The notes beneath the pieces are model-generated. The model saw nothing but the letters and a program-made list of their open reading frames with translations. It made no database searches and had not been told where the DNA came from. Of a DNA stretch of 64,000 nt, positions 1 to 7,335 are shown piece after piece. How positions within the stretch are numbered: the first letter of the stretch is position 1; each line of letters begins with the position of its first letter. The position numbers were made by a program, and so were the translations under genes. Origin of the DNA: Pseudomonadota bacterium (GTDB lineage: Bacteria > Pseudomonadota > Alphaproteobacteria > Rhizobiales > Aestuariivirgaceae); NCBI GenBank assembly GCA_020161855.1, contig JAIUNJ010000004.1, positions 1 through 64,000 on the forward strand. The letters run 5' to 3'.

Positions 1-126
1 GCCGACAGCCGAAGATTGAGTTGTCGTATACTCCGCAAAAACAAATACATTCTCATATATGAACAGGTCATCGAAATCCGATTTCTGACCTTCGAAAATA
101 AACTCCTTGTCGGAAAGGAAGCCAAC
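1..126 (-). pseudogene. 3' part of an interrupted gene, possibly a PD-(D/E)XK-like nuclease
   Basis: On the minus strand one frame is open from the insertion-sequence edge at 126 to the window start and reads as a plausible protein, with the segments FEGQKSDFDDLF, IYENVFVFAEYTT and QSSAVG. The pattern of acidic residues, a strand, then E-x-T resembles the core of PD-(D/E)XK restriction-type nuclease domains. That is a resemblance by eye, not a family match. The 5' end is missing because the IS3 element starts at 127; the in-frame stop upstream lies inside the inverted repeat. The 3' end lies outside the window. It is not in the natural continuation of the Z1 gene on the far side of the element, so it is probably a separate gene. 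Confidence 0.45.
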
Positions 127-145
127 TGACCTGCCACTGAAGTTT
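127..145. repeat. Left terminal inverted repeat of the IS3 element
   Basis: TGACCTGCCACTGAAGTTT. It matches the right end (1377-1395, reverse complement) over 19 bases. A second short match, TTTAGAGTC, follows in both ends. Confidence 0.9.
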
Positions 146-1071
146 CATCCGGCAGCTTTTAGAGTCTCCGGCAGTTGTATGCCCGATTGGGCGGGTTGAG
201 CAACAGGGCGGAACGCGGAACCATCCGAGAGTGCAGCGTGTAGCCCTGTTGCGTTGAGCTTGGCAGCGAAGGCTGCCGGTGTTTGGTAAGCCAATGCCGA
301 GTGAGGGCGGCTGGTATTGTAGTCCTCCACCCATTCAGCGATGACTGTCCTTGCGTGGTCGAGGCTGAAGAACAGCGTCTCGTTCAAGAGTTCGTCGCGC
401 ATCTTGCCGTTGAAGCTTTCGACGTAACCGTTCTGCATCGGCTTGCCGGGGGCGATGTAATGCCAGTTGATCTTGTGGTCTCTGCACCAGGCGAAGATGG
501 CATGCGAGGTGAGTTCTGTTCCATTGTCACTGACTATCATGCCGGGTTTGCCTCTGCGTTCGATGATGGTGGTGAGTTCCCGCGCCACCCGGTGGCCCGA
601 GATCGATGTGTCAGGGATTGCGCCGAGGCATTCGTGGGTGATGTCGTCCGTGATGTTCAGGACCCTGAACCTTCGGCCATTGGCCATCTGGTCATGCACG
701 AAGTCCAAGGACCATCTTGCGTTGGGCCTGGCCTCTACGAGAATTGGTGCGCGTATGCCAACTGCCCGTTTGCGGCCTTTGCGCTTGCGAACGCCAAGAC
801 CTTCCTCGCGATACAGCCGGTAGATGCGATTGATACCCGATGGCTCTCCCTCGCGTCTCAGCATGATGAACAGTCTCCTGTAGCCGAACCTGCGGCGCTC
901 ATTGGCAAGAGATCGCAGCCGCTCACGCAGCTTCGTCTCTGGTGGGCGTCTGCAGCGATAGCGGACCATCTTGCGGTCAGCACCGATGACGGAACAGGCC
1001 CGCCGCTCGCTCATCTGGAACTGTTCTATCAGACAAGCGACAGCTTCCCGCTTGGCGGCGGGCCTCACCAT
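145..1071 (-). CDS. IS3-family transposase OrfB (DDE integrase catalytic subunit)
   Basis: The 308-residue catalytic part of the transposase. An N-terminal HTH_21-like region (about residues 40-95) precedes an rve integrase core. The DDE triad is visible: D in SLDFVHD, D in VSDNGTEL and E in NGYVESFNGKMRDE, followed by the typical DYNTSRPHSAL motif. The start overlaps the end of orfA by 7 bases, with a poly-A slippery run at the junction, so the product is probably made mainly as an OrfAB fusion by -1 frameshifting. Full length, no internal stop. The NGYVESFNGKMRDELL signature is typical of the IS407 group. Confidence 0.93.
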   Translation of the reverse strand: MVRPAAKREAVACLIEQFQMSERRACSVIGADRKMVRYRCRRPPETKLRERLRSLANERRRFGYRRLFIMLRREGEPSGINRIYRLYREEGLGVRKRKGRKRAVGIRAPILVEARPNARWSLDFVHDQMANGRRFRVLNITDDITHECLGAIPDTSISGHRVARELTTIIERRGKPGMIVSDNGTELTSHAIFAWCRDHKINWHYIAPGKPMQNGYVESFNGKMRDELLNETLFFSLDHARTVIAEWVEDYNTSRPHSALAYQTPAAFAAKLNATGLHAALSDGSAFRPVAQPAQSGIQLPETLKAAG

Positions 1072-1331
1072 TTTTTTGCAAGAAGTTCACGAAGTGCAGA
1101 AGCGTCAAGCATGGCATCCGCCAGCAACCGCTTCAGTTTGCCGTTCTCGTCCTCAAGTGACTTCAGGCGCTTGGCATCCGAAACATCCATGCCGCCATAC
1201 TTGGCCTTCCAGTTGTACAGCGTGGCTTCCGAGATGCCATGCTTGCGGGCCAGATCACCCGTCTTCATCCCGGCCTCATGCTCCTTCAGAACAGCAATGA
1301 TCTGCTCTTCCGTAAATCGCTTCCTCTTCAT
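1065..1331 (-). CDS. IS3-family transposase OrfA (HTH_Tnp_1)
   Basis: An 88-residue helix-turn-helix protein that binds the element ends. The N-terminus MKRKRFTEEQIIAVLKEHEAG, the stretch KTGDLARKHGISEATLYNWK (recognition helix) and the tail LKSLEDENGKLKRLLADAML (leucine-zipper-like coiled coil) are classic for this family. It ends in LAKKW just past the slippery A-run shared with orfB. The start at 1331 lies inside the right end of the element, about 46 bases from the inverted repeat. Confidence 0.92.
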   Translation of the reverse strand: MKRKRFTEEQIIAVLKEHEAGMKTGDLARKHGISEATLYNWKAKYGGMDVSDAKRLKSLEDENGKLKRLLADAMLDASALRELLAKKW

Positions 1332-1358
1332 TGTCCGTCTCCCTCAGTGGGCCGGACT

Positions 1359-1925
1359 CTAAATCCTTTTGGAGGAAAACTTCAGTGGCAGGTCACTGGT
1401 GCCATCCTCTCTCGATTCTTTTGTATTAGGGCTGGCTTGATCTGCTTCGTCGTCAATCAAAAGAGCGGTGAGGCCTTTAATATTTCCCTTACTTAGATTC
1501 TGAATGAGTTTATCTAATATATTTCCATTTTTTGTAACTACAGTAACGGAATTCATCGAGCGAATTCTCGACAGATATGAGGCGCTATCTCTCAGATCCG
1601 CCTTACTCAGAATTTCGAGCCCTGGAAATGCTTCTCGCGCGCGATCTAGAGTTTGATCGTATAGTGCGTCGTTATCAGACGTAAAGATAATCGTTGATTT
1701 ATAGCCTTCATCGGCGGCCAGTGCTGCGCAAGCCGTCAGGACCCCGGTCTTGCCACTTTGGACCAAGCCATAGACCAAGCCGTTAGTTTCTCGGTCTCCG
1801 CTACCTAGCGGCGGAACCCACTTTTGGGACACTTCCCTCGCCGAGCTAATGATGTCTGAAACTTCATTATGGTTACCAATCTGCTGCCTAAGCAGAGACA
1901 CAACTTGATCAAAATGCTTCATCAT
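1359..1925 (-). pseudogene. Z1-domain superfamily II helicase/ATPase, truncated by the IS3 element
   Basis: Only the first 176 or so native residues remain; the last dozen and the stop codon come from the inserted element. A Walker A motif GLVQSGKT (residues 53-60) and a Walker B/DEAD-like motif LLIDDEAD (155-162) are clear. The sequence around them, a short lead then YGLVQSGKT and IIFTSDN, is typical of Z1-domain proteins. These are ATPases known from comparative genomics of restriction-modification and related defence loci, and are usually several hundred residues longer. The helicase C-terminal lobe is therefore lost and the product is unlikely to work. The gene overlaps the 148-residue gene upstream by 17 bases, indicating one transcription unit. 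Local base composition is more AT-rich than the chromosome. Confidence 0.75.
1377..1395. repeat. Right terminal inverted repeat of the IS3 element
   Basis: Reverse complement of the left end over 19 bases. It also supplies the last foreign codons and the stop of the truncated Z1 reading frame. Confidence 0.9.
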
Positions 1926-2355
1926 TTGCCTGTGAACTCTCTAGGATTCGTATCCATGCCAGTCGAGATATTTTATTGCGAAGCGTGCCAGATGGTCCAT
2001 TAATCTGATAGTATTGATCGTGCTTTCTATAGCAGCCAATTCTAGTTGTCTTGTTTCGATTTTTTACCAGCCATGACAACTGATCAAGAGATAACGAAAC
2101 AATTCCATCTGATCCGCAAATAAGTCCCACAAAGTGTCTAAATTTTCCATTCTTGTGATTGAGCTCTGAAAGTTCAGTCGTCGTAAACGAAAAATTCCAT
2201 GGACTGTCTTTTGATGTGCTGTACTTCAGAAGTATCGCTACTTGATCGTTTATGATAAAGAACGGCGGCGCATGTGTAACTCTTTCGACGAGATTTGTTT
2301 TGAGCAGCTGAAAAATTGCCGCTCCTTCATAGAAATCCTGCCGGCGAATCGCCAT
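1909..2355 (-). CDS. Conserved-looking protein of unknown function in a Z1/Vsr locus
   Basis: 148 residues, no signal peptide and no membrane segment. I do not recognise a domain. It has a mixed alpha/beta look, with charged and aromatic patches such as DFYEGAAIFQLLK, FFIINDQVAILLKYS, SPWNFSFT, LICGSDGIVSLS and RIGCYRKHDQYYQING. The frame overlaps the start of the truncated Z1 gene by 17 bases, so the two were co-translated and probably act in the same defence system, perhaps as a DNA-binding or accessory subunit. The start at 2355 has only a weak upstream purine tract. AT-rich like its neighbours, consistent with horizontal acquisition. Confidence 0.6.
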   Translation of the reverse strand: MAIRRQDFYEGAAIFQLLKTNLVERVTHAPPFFIINDQVAILLKYSTSKDSPWNFSFTTTELSELNHKNGKFRHFVGLICGSDGIVSLSLDQLSWLVKNRNKTTRIGCYRKHDQYYQINGPSGTLRNKISRLAWIRILESSQANDEAF

Positions 2356-2480
2356 CTCTGTGGTCCGAATTGACTGAGTATAGATTGATTTATTTTGAAG
2401 GGCTGGTCAATCATGGGAAGAGTGTCAAAACCAGCGCAACTCAAGAGAGCGGATGCCGGAGTCTCTAGTTAGAAGGCCAA

Positions 2481-2936
2481 TTGGGTAGTGGGGGATGGGT
2501 GGAGCGGAGTGCAATCAGTCTTGCTCGCAAAGAAGGAAGCGCAGGGCGATCTCGCATGATGCGTGCTGTGAAGTCATCAGATACCGAGCCGGAAAGAAGG
2601 GTAGCGGTGTGGCTTGAAAAGGCTCGCTTCAAGGTGGAGCGTAACTTCAAAGTTTTGCCAGGGTCGCCTGACTTTGTTCTCAGGCGCCGGAGATTGGTCA
2701 TATTCATACATGGTTGCTTTTGGCATTCGCACAGTTGCTCTCGTGGTATGCGTAAGCCCAAGACCAACAAGAGATTCTGGCGATTGAAACTCGACAGCAA
2801 TCGCAAGCGTGATAGGCGTAACGTTGCGGCGCTTAAGAAGCTTGGCTGGCAAGTTATAACGATATGGGCGTGCGATTTGGGCAAGCCTTCGACCAGAACG
2901 AGGCTTATTGATCAGATCAGAAAGGCGGCTCGTTGA
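2481..2936 (+). CDS. vsr: Very short patch repair (Vsr) endonuclease
   Basis: A Vsr nuclease nicks next to T:G mismatches produced by deamination of 5-methylcytosine and usually accompanies a C5 methyltransferase. The family pattern is complete: RSRMMRAVKSSDTEPE near the N-terminus, the catalytic Asp in LPGSPDFVL (D64), then HGCFWHSHSC (H77, C79, H82, H84, C86), PKTNKRFW, and WACDLG with the last zinc-binding Cys. Numbering is from a TTG start at 2481; GTG at 2499 or ATG at 2556 are alternatives, but the conserved RSRMMRAV block argues for an upstream start. It is on the opposite strand to the Z1 gene. No C5 methyltransferase is present in the window, so its partner was lost or lies elsewhere. 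Confidence 0.9.
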   Translation: MGSGGWVERSAISLARKEGSAGRSRMMRAVKSSDTEPERRVAVWLEKARFKVERNFKVLPGSPDFVLRRRRLVIFIHGCFWHSHSCSRGMRKPKTNKRFWRLKLDSNRKRDRRNVAALKKLGWQVITIWACDLGKPSTRTRLIDQIRKAAR

Positions 2937-3016
2937 CTCGAGCTCTGCCAAAGTTAAATGTAATACACCTTACCAAGGGCATGGATTTCTGATCCATCCT
3001 TCCAATACGATTGCGG

Positions 3017-3047
3017 AAACCCGGCCTCCGCGCCGGGTTTTCTTTTT
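3017..3047 (+). terminator. Rho-independent terminator after vsr
   Basis: Stem AAACCCGGC / GCCGGGTTT (3017-3025 and 3032-3040) with a 6-base loop, then TTTTCTTTTT. It reads on the plus strand. Confidence 0.85.
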
Positions 3048-3064
3048 GCTGCCATCACATGGTG

Positions 3065-3092
3065 AAGGCCCGGGAAGATTCCCGGGCCTTTT
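3065..3092 (+). terminator. Second hairpin terminator in tandem
   Basis: A ten-base-pair stem AAGGCCCGGG / CCCGGGCCTT with a 6-base loop, followed by TT. The T-run is on the plus strand, but the hairpin also lies just past the end of the minus-strand gene at 3115 and may stop transcripts from both sides. Confidence 0.7.
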
Positions 3093-3114
3093 GTGCCAGA
3101 TGGCTGTGTGAACG

Positions 3115-4098
3115 TCAGGCGGTCAGTGCGTTGTTGCCGAAATACAGGAACTCGCGGTCCATCTTGGCCACGTCGGCGGCGGCCAGATTGAGCGTGGCGC
3201 TGTCGAGGGCCTTGTAGCTCTTCTGCGCCTTCACCCAGTCGTCGGCGGGCTGCAGGGTCGAGAGCGTGTAGGTCGTCGTCTCGTTCAGATAGTGCGTGGG
3301 GATGACGATCTTCGGCTTGAGCTTCTCGACAATGGCATTGCCCTGATCGAAGGACAGGATGTGCTGCGAGCCATCGACGGGCAGCGTGAGCACATCGACC
3401 TGGCCGATCGACTCCCAGAAGCCATCGGCGGGATCATGCCGGTTGTCGCCCCAGATGAGGGTGCGGATGCCGCCCGTCTCGATGAGATAGGTGACCATGT
3501 CCATGTGGCCGACATTGTTGGGCGGGCAGGCCTGGGCGCCGAATTCCTTGAGCGCGTTGGTCCACTTGTACCAGCCCGGCGCCACGCAGGCGTGCTTGTC
3601 GGCAAAGCCGGTGATCTTGAGATCGGCAAAGCCGAACTGCCCCACCAGCCTGTCGAGCACCATGGTCGACTGCGGCCTGTCGATGGCGTCATGGTCGAAA
3701 TGCGTGTGCGTGGACATGGTGATGTCGACGAGTGTTTCCGGGAACTTCTGCTTGAACCACAGGCCCCAGGCGCCCGACGGATCGTCGCGCCAGGGATCGA
3801 AGAGCACCGATGCGCCGCCGGGCGAGGTGATCTTCAGGGCGCAATGGCCGAAATAGTCGAAGCGCACCTGTCCTTCGGGGAAGGAGCTTGCCTGCTGCAG
3901 GCCGATCACGTGATCATTGTTGCCCGGCTGCAGCCAGTCGGTTGACTGGGCCTGCGCCTTGCCCGGAAGAAGGGCCGAGGAGACGACACCAAGCCCGGCC
4001 GCACCTGCAGCGGCAAACAGGCTGCGGCGCGAGAGCCCGGCACTTGATTCATCCTTCCGTCCGTCAAAGACGACGGGCTTGAGTTCTTCACTGTCCAT
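3115..4098 (-). CDS. Tat-exported metallo-beta-lactamase-fold hydrolase (UlaG-like)
   Basis: 327 residues. A twin-arginine signal (SRRSLFAAAGAAGLG, residues 23-37, likely cleavage after AQA at 50) sends a folded, metal-loaded protein to the periplasm. The mature part has the metallo-hydrolase metal motif H131-T-H133-F-D135-H136, a DP after FD near residue 101, and later ETGGIRTLIWGDN and PTHY segments, as in the UlaG / L-ascorbate-6-phosphate lactonase-like branch. Substrate unknown. The ATG at 4098 is chosen for its AAGAGGTAG ribosome-binding site; the upstream open frame is unlikely to be translated. The GAF-LuxR gene lies 69 bases upstream on the same strand. Confidence 0.8.
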   Translation of the reverse strand: MDSEELKPVVFDGRKDESSAGLSRRSLFAAAGAAGLGVVSSALLPGKAQAQSTDWLQPGNNDHVIGLQQASSFPEGQVRFDYFGHCALKITSPGGASVLFDPWRDDPSGAWGLWFKQKFPETLVDITMSTHTHFDHDAIDRPQSTMVLDRLVGQFGFADLKITGFADKHACVAPGWYKWTNALKEFGAQACPPNNVGHMDMVTYLIETGGIRTLIWGDNRHDPADGFWESIGQVDVLTLPVDGSQHILSFDQGNAIVEKLKPKIVIPTHYLNETTTYTLSTLQPADDWVKAQKSYKALDSATLNLAAADVAKMDREFLYFGNNALTA

Positions 4099-4167
4099 GG
4101 TGACTACCTCTTGAAGATTGCTGGCTGGCCGCCCTTCCGGAATCCCGGCGGGCGGCAGCAAGCGATA

Positions 4168-5217
4168 TCAAGAGCGTCCGAGGCGGCCCATATGGGGAGT
4201 CTCAGGGGACGCCATGGGGGAAATCCCCATAGTCTGGCTCGAGGTGAGATAGGCCCGCAGATTGAGATGGCGGTCCTCGATGCCGAGCTTCTTGCGGATG
4301 TTGTTGCGGTGGAAATCGACCGTGCTCGTGGCCCGCGAAATGGCGCGCGCGATCTCCTTGGTGTTGAGTCCCTGCATGACAAGGAGCGCGATCTCCACTT
4401 CCGCAGCCGTGAGCTCCGCGAACTTGGTCGAGAGCGTTCTTGCATATTGCGAGGTGATCTGGCGGATGCTCTGTTCGATGAGGCCGGCGCAGGCTTTCAG
4501 GTCCGGCGTGGTGGCCAGCCGCTTCAGCTTGTCGAGCTGCGGCAAGACAAGCTCGCTGAGATTGAAAGCGACCTGCTCTTCGGTTTCGCGGCGCGAATCC
4601 TCGACCTGGTTGAGAAGCACGCGCAGCGCCGTGTTGGTTTCGCTGAGCTCGTGGGTGCGAGCGGCCACCTTCGCCTCAAGCTCGGCGTGGCTCCGGCGCA
4701 ATTCCTCGGTGAGCCGCTGGCGCTCGGCACTCTCGACCAGCAGGGCAAGATCACGTTCCATGACATGGCGGAACTCATCAAGAAGTGCCCGATAGGCCGT
4801 GGCCCGTTCATTGTCGCGGGAGTCGAGTACACAGACTGTTCCGAAGATGCTGCCATCCGGCCAGCACAGCGGAAAGCCCAGATAATAGGACATGCTGTGT
4901 TCAAGATCGGGATTAGATGACCACGCGGGGTCGACCAGGGCATCGCGCACGAGCAGTTCGCAGCGCTCATCCATCACCTTGTCGCAATAGAGGCCCGTGT
5001 TGAGCACGAAACTCTGTCGCGGCACATAGGGGTTGCCGACGCTGGCACTGGAGACGAGGACAACGTGATGCGGCGGTTCCGCGCGCATCACGAGTCCGGC
5101 AGGCACCGTCATCACGGTGGCGAGGATATCTACGATCTTCTGCCATCGCTCCATCAGTTCGGCAGGAATAAGCGGTTTCTCCGACTGCACGGCGTGCCTC
5201 CGTCTGGCTCCGCGCAT
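4168..5217 (-). CDS. GAF-domain LuxR-family transcriptional regulator
   Basis: About 349 residues. Order: a GAF-like sensor (residues ~15-160, including YYLGFPLCWPDGSIFGTVCVLD, which is typical of GAF domains), a long alpha-helical coiled coil (~165-230, LTEELRRSHAELEAKVAARTHELSETN), a helical linker, then a LuxR-type helix-turn-helix (LTAAEVEIALLVMQGLNTKEIARAIS, with TVDFHRNNIRKKLGI). The coiled coil looks like the signalling helix that normally leads to a histidine kinase, but the kinase is missing and the output is DNA binding. ATG 5217 is preferred to GTG 5229 because GGGGAG lies upstream. It may control the exported hydrolase gene just downstream; its ligand is unknown. Confidence 0.75.
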   Translation of the reverse strand: MRGARRRHAVQSEKPLIPAELMERWQKIVDILATVMTVPAGLVMRAEPPHHVVLVSSASVGNPYVPRQSFVLNTGLYCDKVMDERCELLVRDALVDPAWSSNPDLEHSMSYYLGFPLCWPDGSIFGTVCVLDSRDNERATAYRALLDEFRHVMERDLALLVESAERQRLTEELRRSHAELEAKVAARTHELSETNTALRVLLNQVEDSRRETEEQVAFNLSELVLPQLDKLKRLATTPDLKACAGLIEQSIRQITSQYARTLSTKFAELTAAEVEIALLVMQGLNTKEIARAISRATSTVDFHRNNIRKKLGIEDRHLNLRAYLTSSQTMGISPMASPETPHMGRLGRS

Positions 5218-5404
5218 GGCAAGGGCCACTCCCCGTGAATGGCGCAGCGCGAGTCCGATGACCTGCTAGGTTACGGCAAGCGCATCGACGCGCAAGTATC
5301 TGCGGGCGCTGAAACGCGCGCAAATCCTGCACGAAAACTAGACAATGGCCTTAGAATTTCTCAGTCCCGCGTGGGGCTGTTCCGTATGGCAGCCCAATGG
5401 CCGT

Positions 5405-5560
5405 TCAACGGTTGCGCGGATAGAGCTCGCCATGGCCGACGCCGATGTCCTTGAGCAGATGGCTGTCGAGATGGGCAATGGCCTTCTCGGTGGCACGGCG
5501 GCGGCGATAGAAAATCCAGGCCCGGGTCAGATCGTTGAAGCGGGCGGCGAACGTGGTCAT
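5405..5560 (-). CDS. Small DUF1127 protein (51 residues)
   Basis: A short gene encoding MTTFAARFNDLTRAWIFYRR, then an Arg-rich helix, then HLDSHLLKDIGV and a short tail. The L-x-x-L-x-D/S-x-x-L-K-D-I-G-V pattern is the DUF1127 signature, common as tiny basic proteins in Hyphomicrobiales; some members have been linked to RNA turnover and phosphate or carbon metabolism. AGGA lies 7 bases before the ATG. It sits between the cysA end and the GAF-LuxR gene on the same strand. A larger DUF1127 protein is encoded at 26341-26601. Confidence 0.8.
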   Translation of the reverse strand: MTTFAARFNDLTRAWIFYRRRRATEKAIAHLDSHLLKDIGVGHGELYPRNR

Positions 5561-5675
5561 TCTTGGTATCCTTCGATGTGCCTTGTGATGACGGCGCTTC
5601 TAGCGGGCCCGGCATGGAGCCACAGTGAACACGGCATTCATCACGGGTTCATGGCAGGGCCATGAACGGCAGGAA

Positions 5676-6449
5676 TCAACCGGCGCGGCGCAGGCGCGTG
5701 ACCTTGCCCCCATCCTTCGGCCGGATGTCATCAATGAAATCGGCGACGAAATCGGTTGCCGGCGCACGCAGGATCTCGGCCGGTGTCCCGATCTGCTCGA
5801 TATGGCCATTGTTGAGAATGGCAATGCGGTCAGCGAGTTCGAAGGCTTCTTCCTGGTCGTGGGTGACGAAGAGCGTAGTGTGGCGGGTCTTGTCATGCAA
5901 CTGGCGGAGCCAGCGGCGCAGATCCTTGCGCACCTTGGCATCAAGCGCACCAAAGGGCTCATCGAGCAGAAGCACGCGCGGATCGATGGCGAGAGCCCGT
6001 GCGAGGGCCACACGCTGCCTCTGGCCGCCGGAAAGCTGCGAGGGGTAGCGGGCTTCCAGCCCATCGAGCTGCACAAGCGACAGCAATTCCAGGACGCGGG
6101 CTTTGATCTGCGTTTCAGAAGGGCGCGTCTTGCGCGGGCGGGCGCGGAGACCGAAGGCGATATTGTCCATCACAGTCATGTGGCGGAACAGGGCATAGTG
6201 CTGGAAGACGAAGCCGATGCGGCGCTCGCGCAGCGTCAGTTGCGCTGCATCAGTATCGCCGAAGAACACGCTGCCCGAGTCCGGAAACTCCAGGCCTGCA
6301 ACGCTGCGCAGCAGCGTGGTCTTGCCGGAGCCCGAGGGACCCAGCAGGGCCACAAGCTCGCCTTCGGCGACATCAAGCGAAACGCCTTGAAGCGCCGGAA
6401 AGGCGCTGAAGGCCTTCTTGAGATTCTTGATCGTAACGGAAACGGACAT
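5676..6449 (-). CDS. cysA: Sulfate/thiosulfate ABC transporter ATP-binding protein
   Basis: 257-residue ATPase of the sulfate importer. Walker A GPSGSGKT (37-44), Q-loop VFQHYALF, signature [15 protein letters not shown], Walker [13 protein letters not shown] and switch VTHDQEEA are all present. It ends soon after the ATPase core (about residue 257) and lacks the C-terminal TOBE-like regulatory domain of the longer CysA proteins (E. coli about 365 residues). ATG 6449 has AAGGAT upstream. It is the last gene of cysP-cysT-cysW-cysA, 13 bases after cysW. The cytoplasmic ATPase couples to the CysT/CysW permease pair. Confidence 0.92.
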   Translation of the reverse strand: MSVSVTIKNLKKAFSAFPALQGVSLDVAEGELVALLGPSGSGKTTLLRSVAGLEFPDSGSVFFGDTDAAQLTLRERRIGFVFQHYALFRHMTVMDNIAFGLRARPRKTRPSETQIKARVLELLSLVQLDGLEARYPSQLSGGQRQRVALARALAIDPRVLLLDEPFGALDAKVRKDLRRWLRQLHDKTRHTTLFVTHDQEEAFELADRIAILNNGHIEQIGTPAEILRAPATDFVADFIDDIRPKDGGKVTRLRRAG

Positions 6450-6462
6450 GACCGGATGATCC

Positions 6463-7335
6463 TTAGTGGCGGCGTGAGGCGGCAAGCTCGGAGGCGTAGC
6501 GCCATTCGAGCAGCGACTTGATAACGAGGGTGACGAGGGCGAGCCCCGCAAGCAGGCTTGCGACGGCGAAGGCGGCGGTGAAATTGTATTCGTTGTAGAG
6601 GATCTCGATCTGCAGCGGCATGGTATTGGTCAAGCCGCGGATATGGCCCGAGACCACCGACACGGCGCCGAACTCGCCCATGGCGCGGGCGTTGCAGAGC
6701 AGTACGCCATAGAGCAGGGCCCAGCGGATGTTGGGCAAAGTTACGTAGAAGAACGTGTACCAGCCCGATGCGCCCAGCGTCAGGGCCGCTTCTTCCTCGG
6801 TCGTGCCTTGCGACTGCATGAGCGGAATGAGTTCGCGCGCCACGAAGGGGAAGGTGACGAAGACGGTCGCCAGCACGATGCCAGGGGTGGCGAAAATGAT
6901 CTCGACATTGTTGGCTTTGAGCCAGGGCCCGAACCAGCCATGGGCGCTGAAGAGAAGAATGAAGACGAGGCCCGAAATCACCGGCGAGATCGAGAAAGGA
7001 AGGTCGATCAGCGTGAGGAGGAGGTTCTTACCCTTAAAGTTGAATTTGGCGATGGCCCAACTCGCGGCAAGGCCGAAGACGATGTTGAACGGCACCGCAA
7101 TCGCCGCCACCAGCAGCGTAAGCCTTACAGCGGAGAGCGTGTCCGGGTCGGAGAAGGCCGCAAAGAAGTTCTCGGCCCCCTTGCGGAAGCCCTCCATGAA
7201 CACGACCACAAGAGGCAGCAGCAGAACGGCCGCGAGAAAGGCCACGGCAATCGCGATCAGCACCAGCTTGACGGCGAAGCTTTCGCCGATCTCGCTGCCG
7301 GTCTTCGATGGAAACTGAATGGTGGCGTCAGACAT
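6463..7335 (-). CDS. cysW: Sulfate ABC transporter permease CysW
   Basis: 290-residue inner-membrane permease with about six membrane segments. The EAA loop that docks on the ATPase is visible as [22 protein letters not shown], and [19 protein letters not shown] is diagnostic for CysW. Its ATG overlaps the end of cysT by 8 bases, so the two permease subunits are translationally coupled. Length is normal for the family. Confidence 0.93.
   Translation of the reverse strand: MSDATIQFPSKTGSEIGESFAVKLVLIAIAVAFLAAVLLLPLVVVFMEGFRKGAENFFAAFSDPDTLSAVRLTLLVAAIAVPFNIVFGLAASWAIAKFNFKGKNLLLTLIDLPFSISPVISGLVFILLFSAHGWFGPWLKANNVEIIFATPGIVLATVFVTFPFVARELIPLMQSQGTTEEEAALTLGASGWYTFFYVTLPNIRWALLYGVLLCNARAMGEFGAVSVVSGHIRGLTNTMPLQIEILYNEYNFTAAFAVASLLAGLALVTLVIKSLLEWRYASELAASRRH

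Larger units (their letters stand above)
127..1395 (-). mobile_element. IS3-family insertion sequence (IS407-like group), apparently intact
   Basis: A 1269-bp element bounded by inverted repeats beginning TGACCTGCCACTGAAGTTT. It carries two overlapping minus-strand genes, orfA and orfB, joined at a run of seven A residues (1071-1077, minus strand), the usual set-up for programmed -1 frameshifting to the OrfAB transposase. The catalytic DDE residues of OrfB are present, so the element may be active. IS3-family elements normally leave a 3-5 bp target duplication; the flanks here (CAAC at 123-126, CTGG at 1396-1399) do not match. The element interrupts a defence-type locus. Confidence 0.93.

Noticed and set aside
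283..1362. Long plus-strand open frame (359 residues) across the IS element
   Set aside because: Antisense to the transposase genes, which have intact family motifs; no recognisable protein features.
1..2936. Complete restriction-modification system
   Set aside because: No methyltransferase, no intact helicase and no complete nuclease other than Vsr within the window.
2955..3012. Possible tRNA 3' half
   Set aside because: Arm-like structures exist, but there is no proper T-loop (TTCRA), acceptor stem or CCA-side match; kept only as a weak boundary clue.
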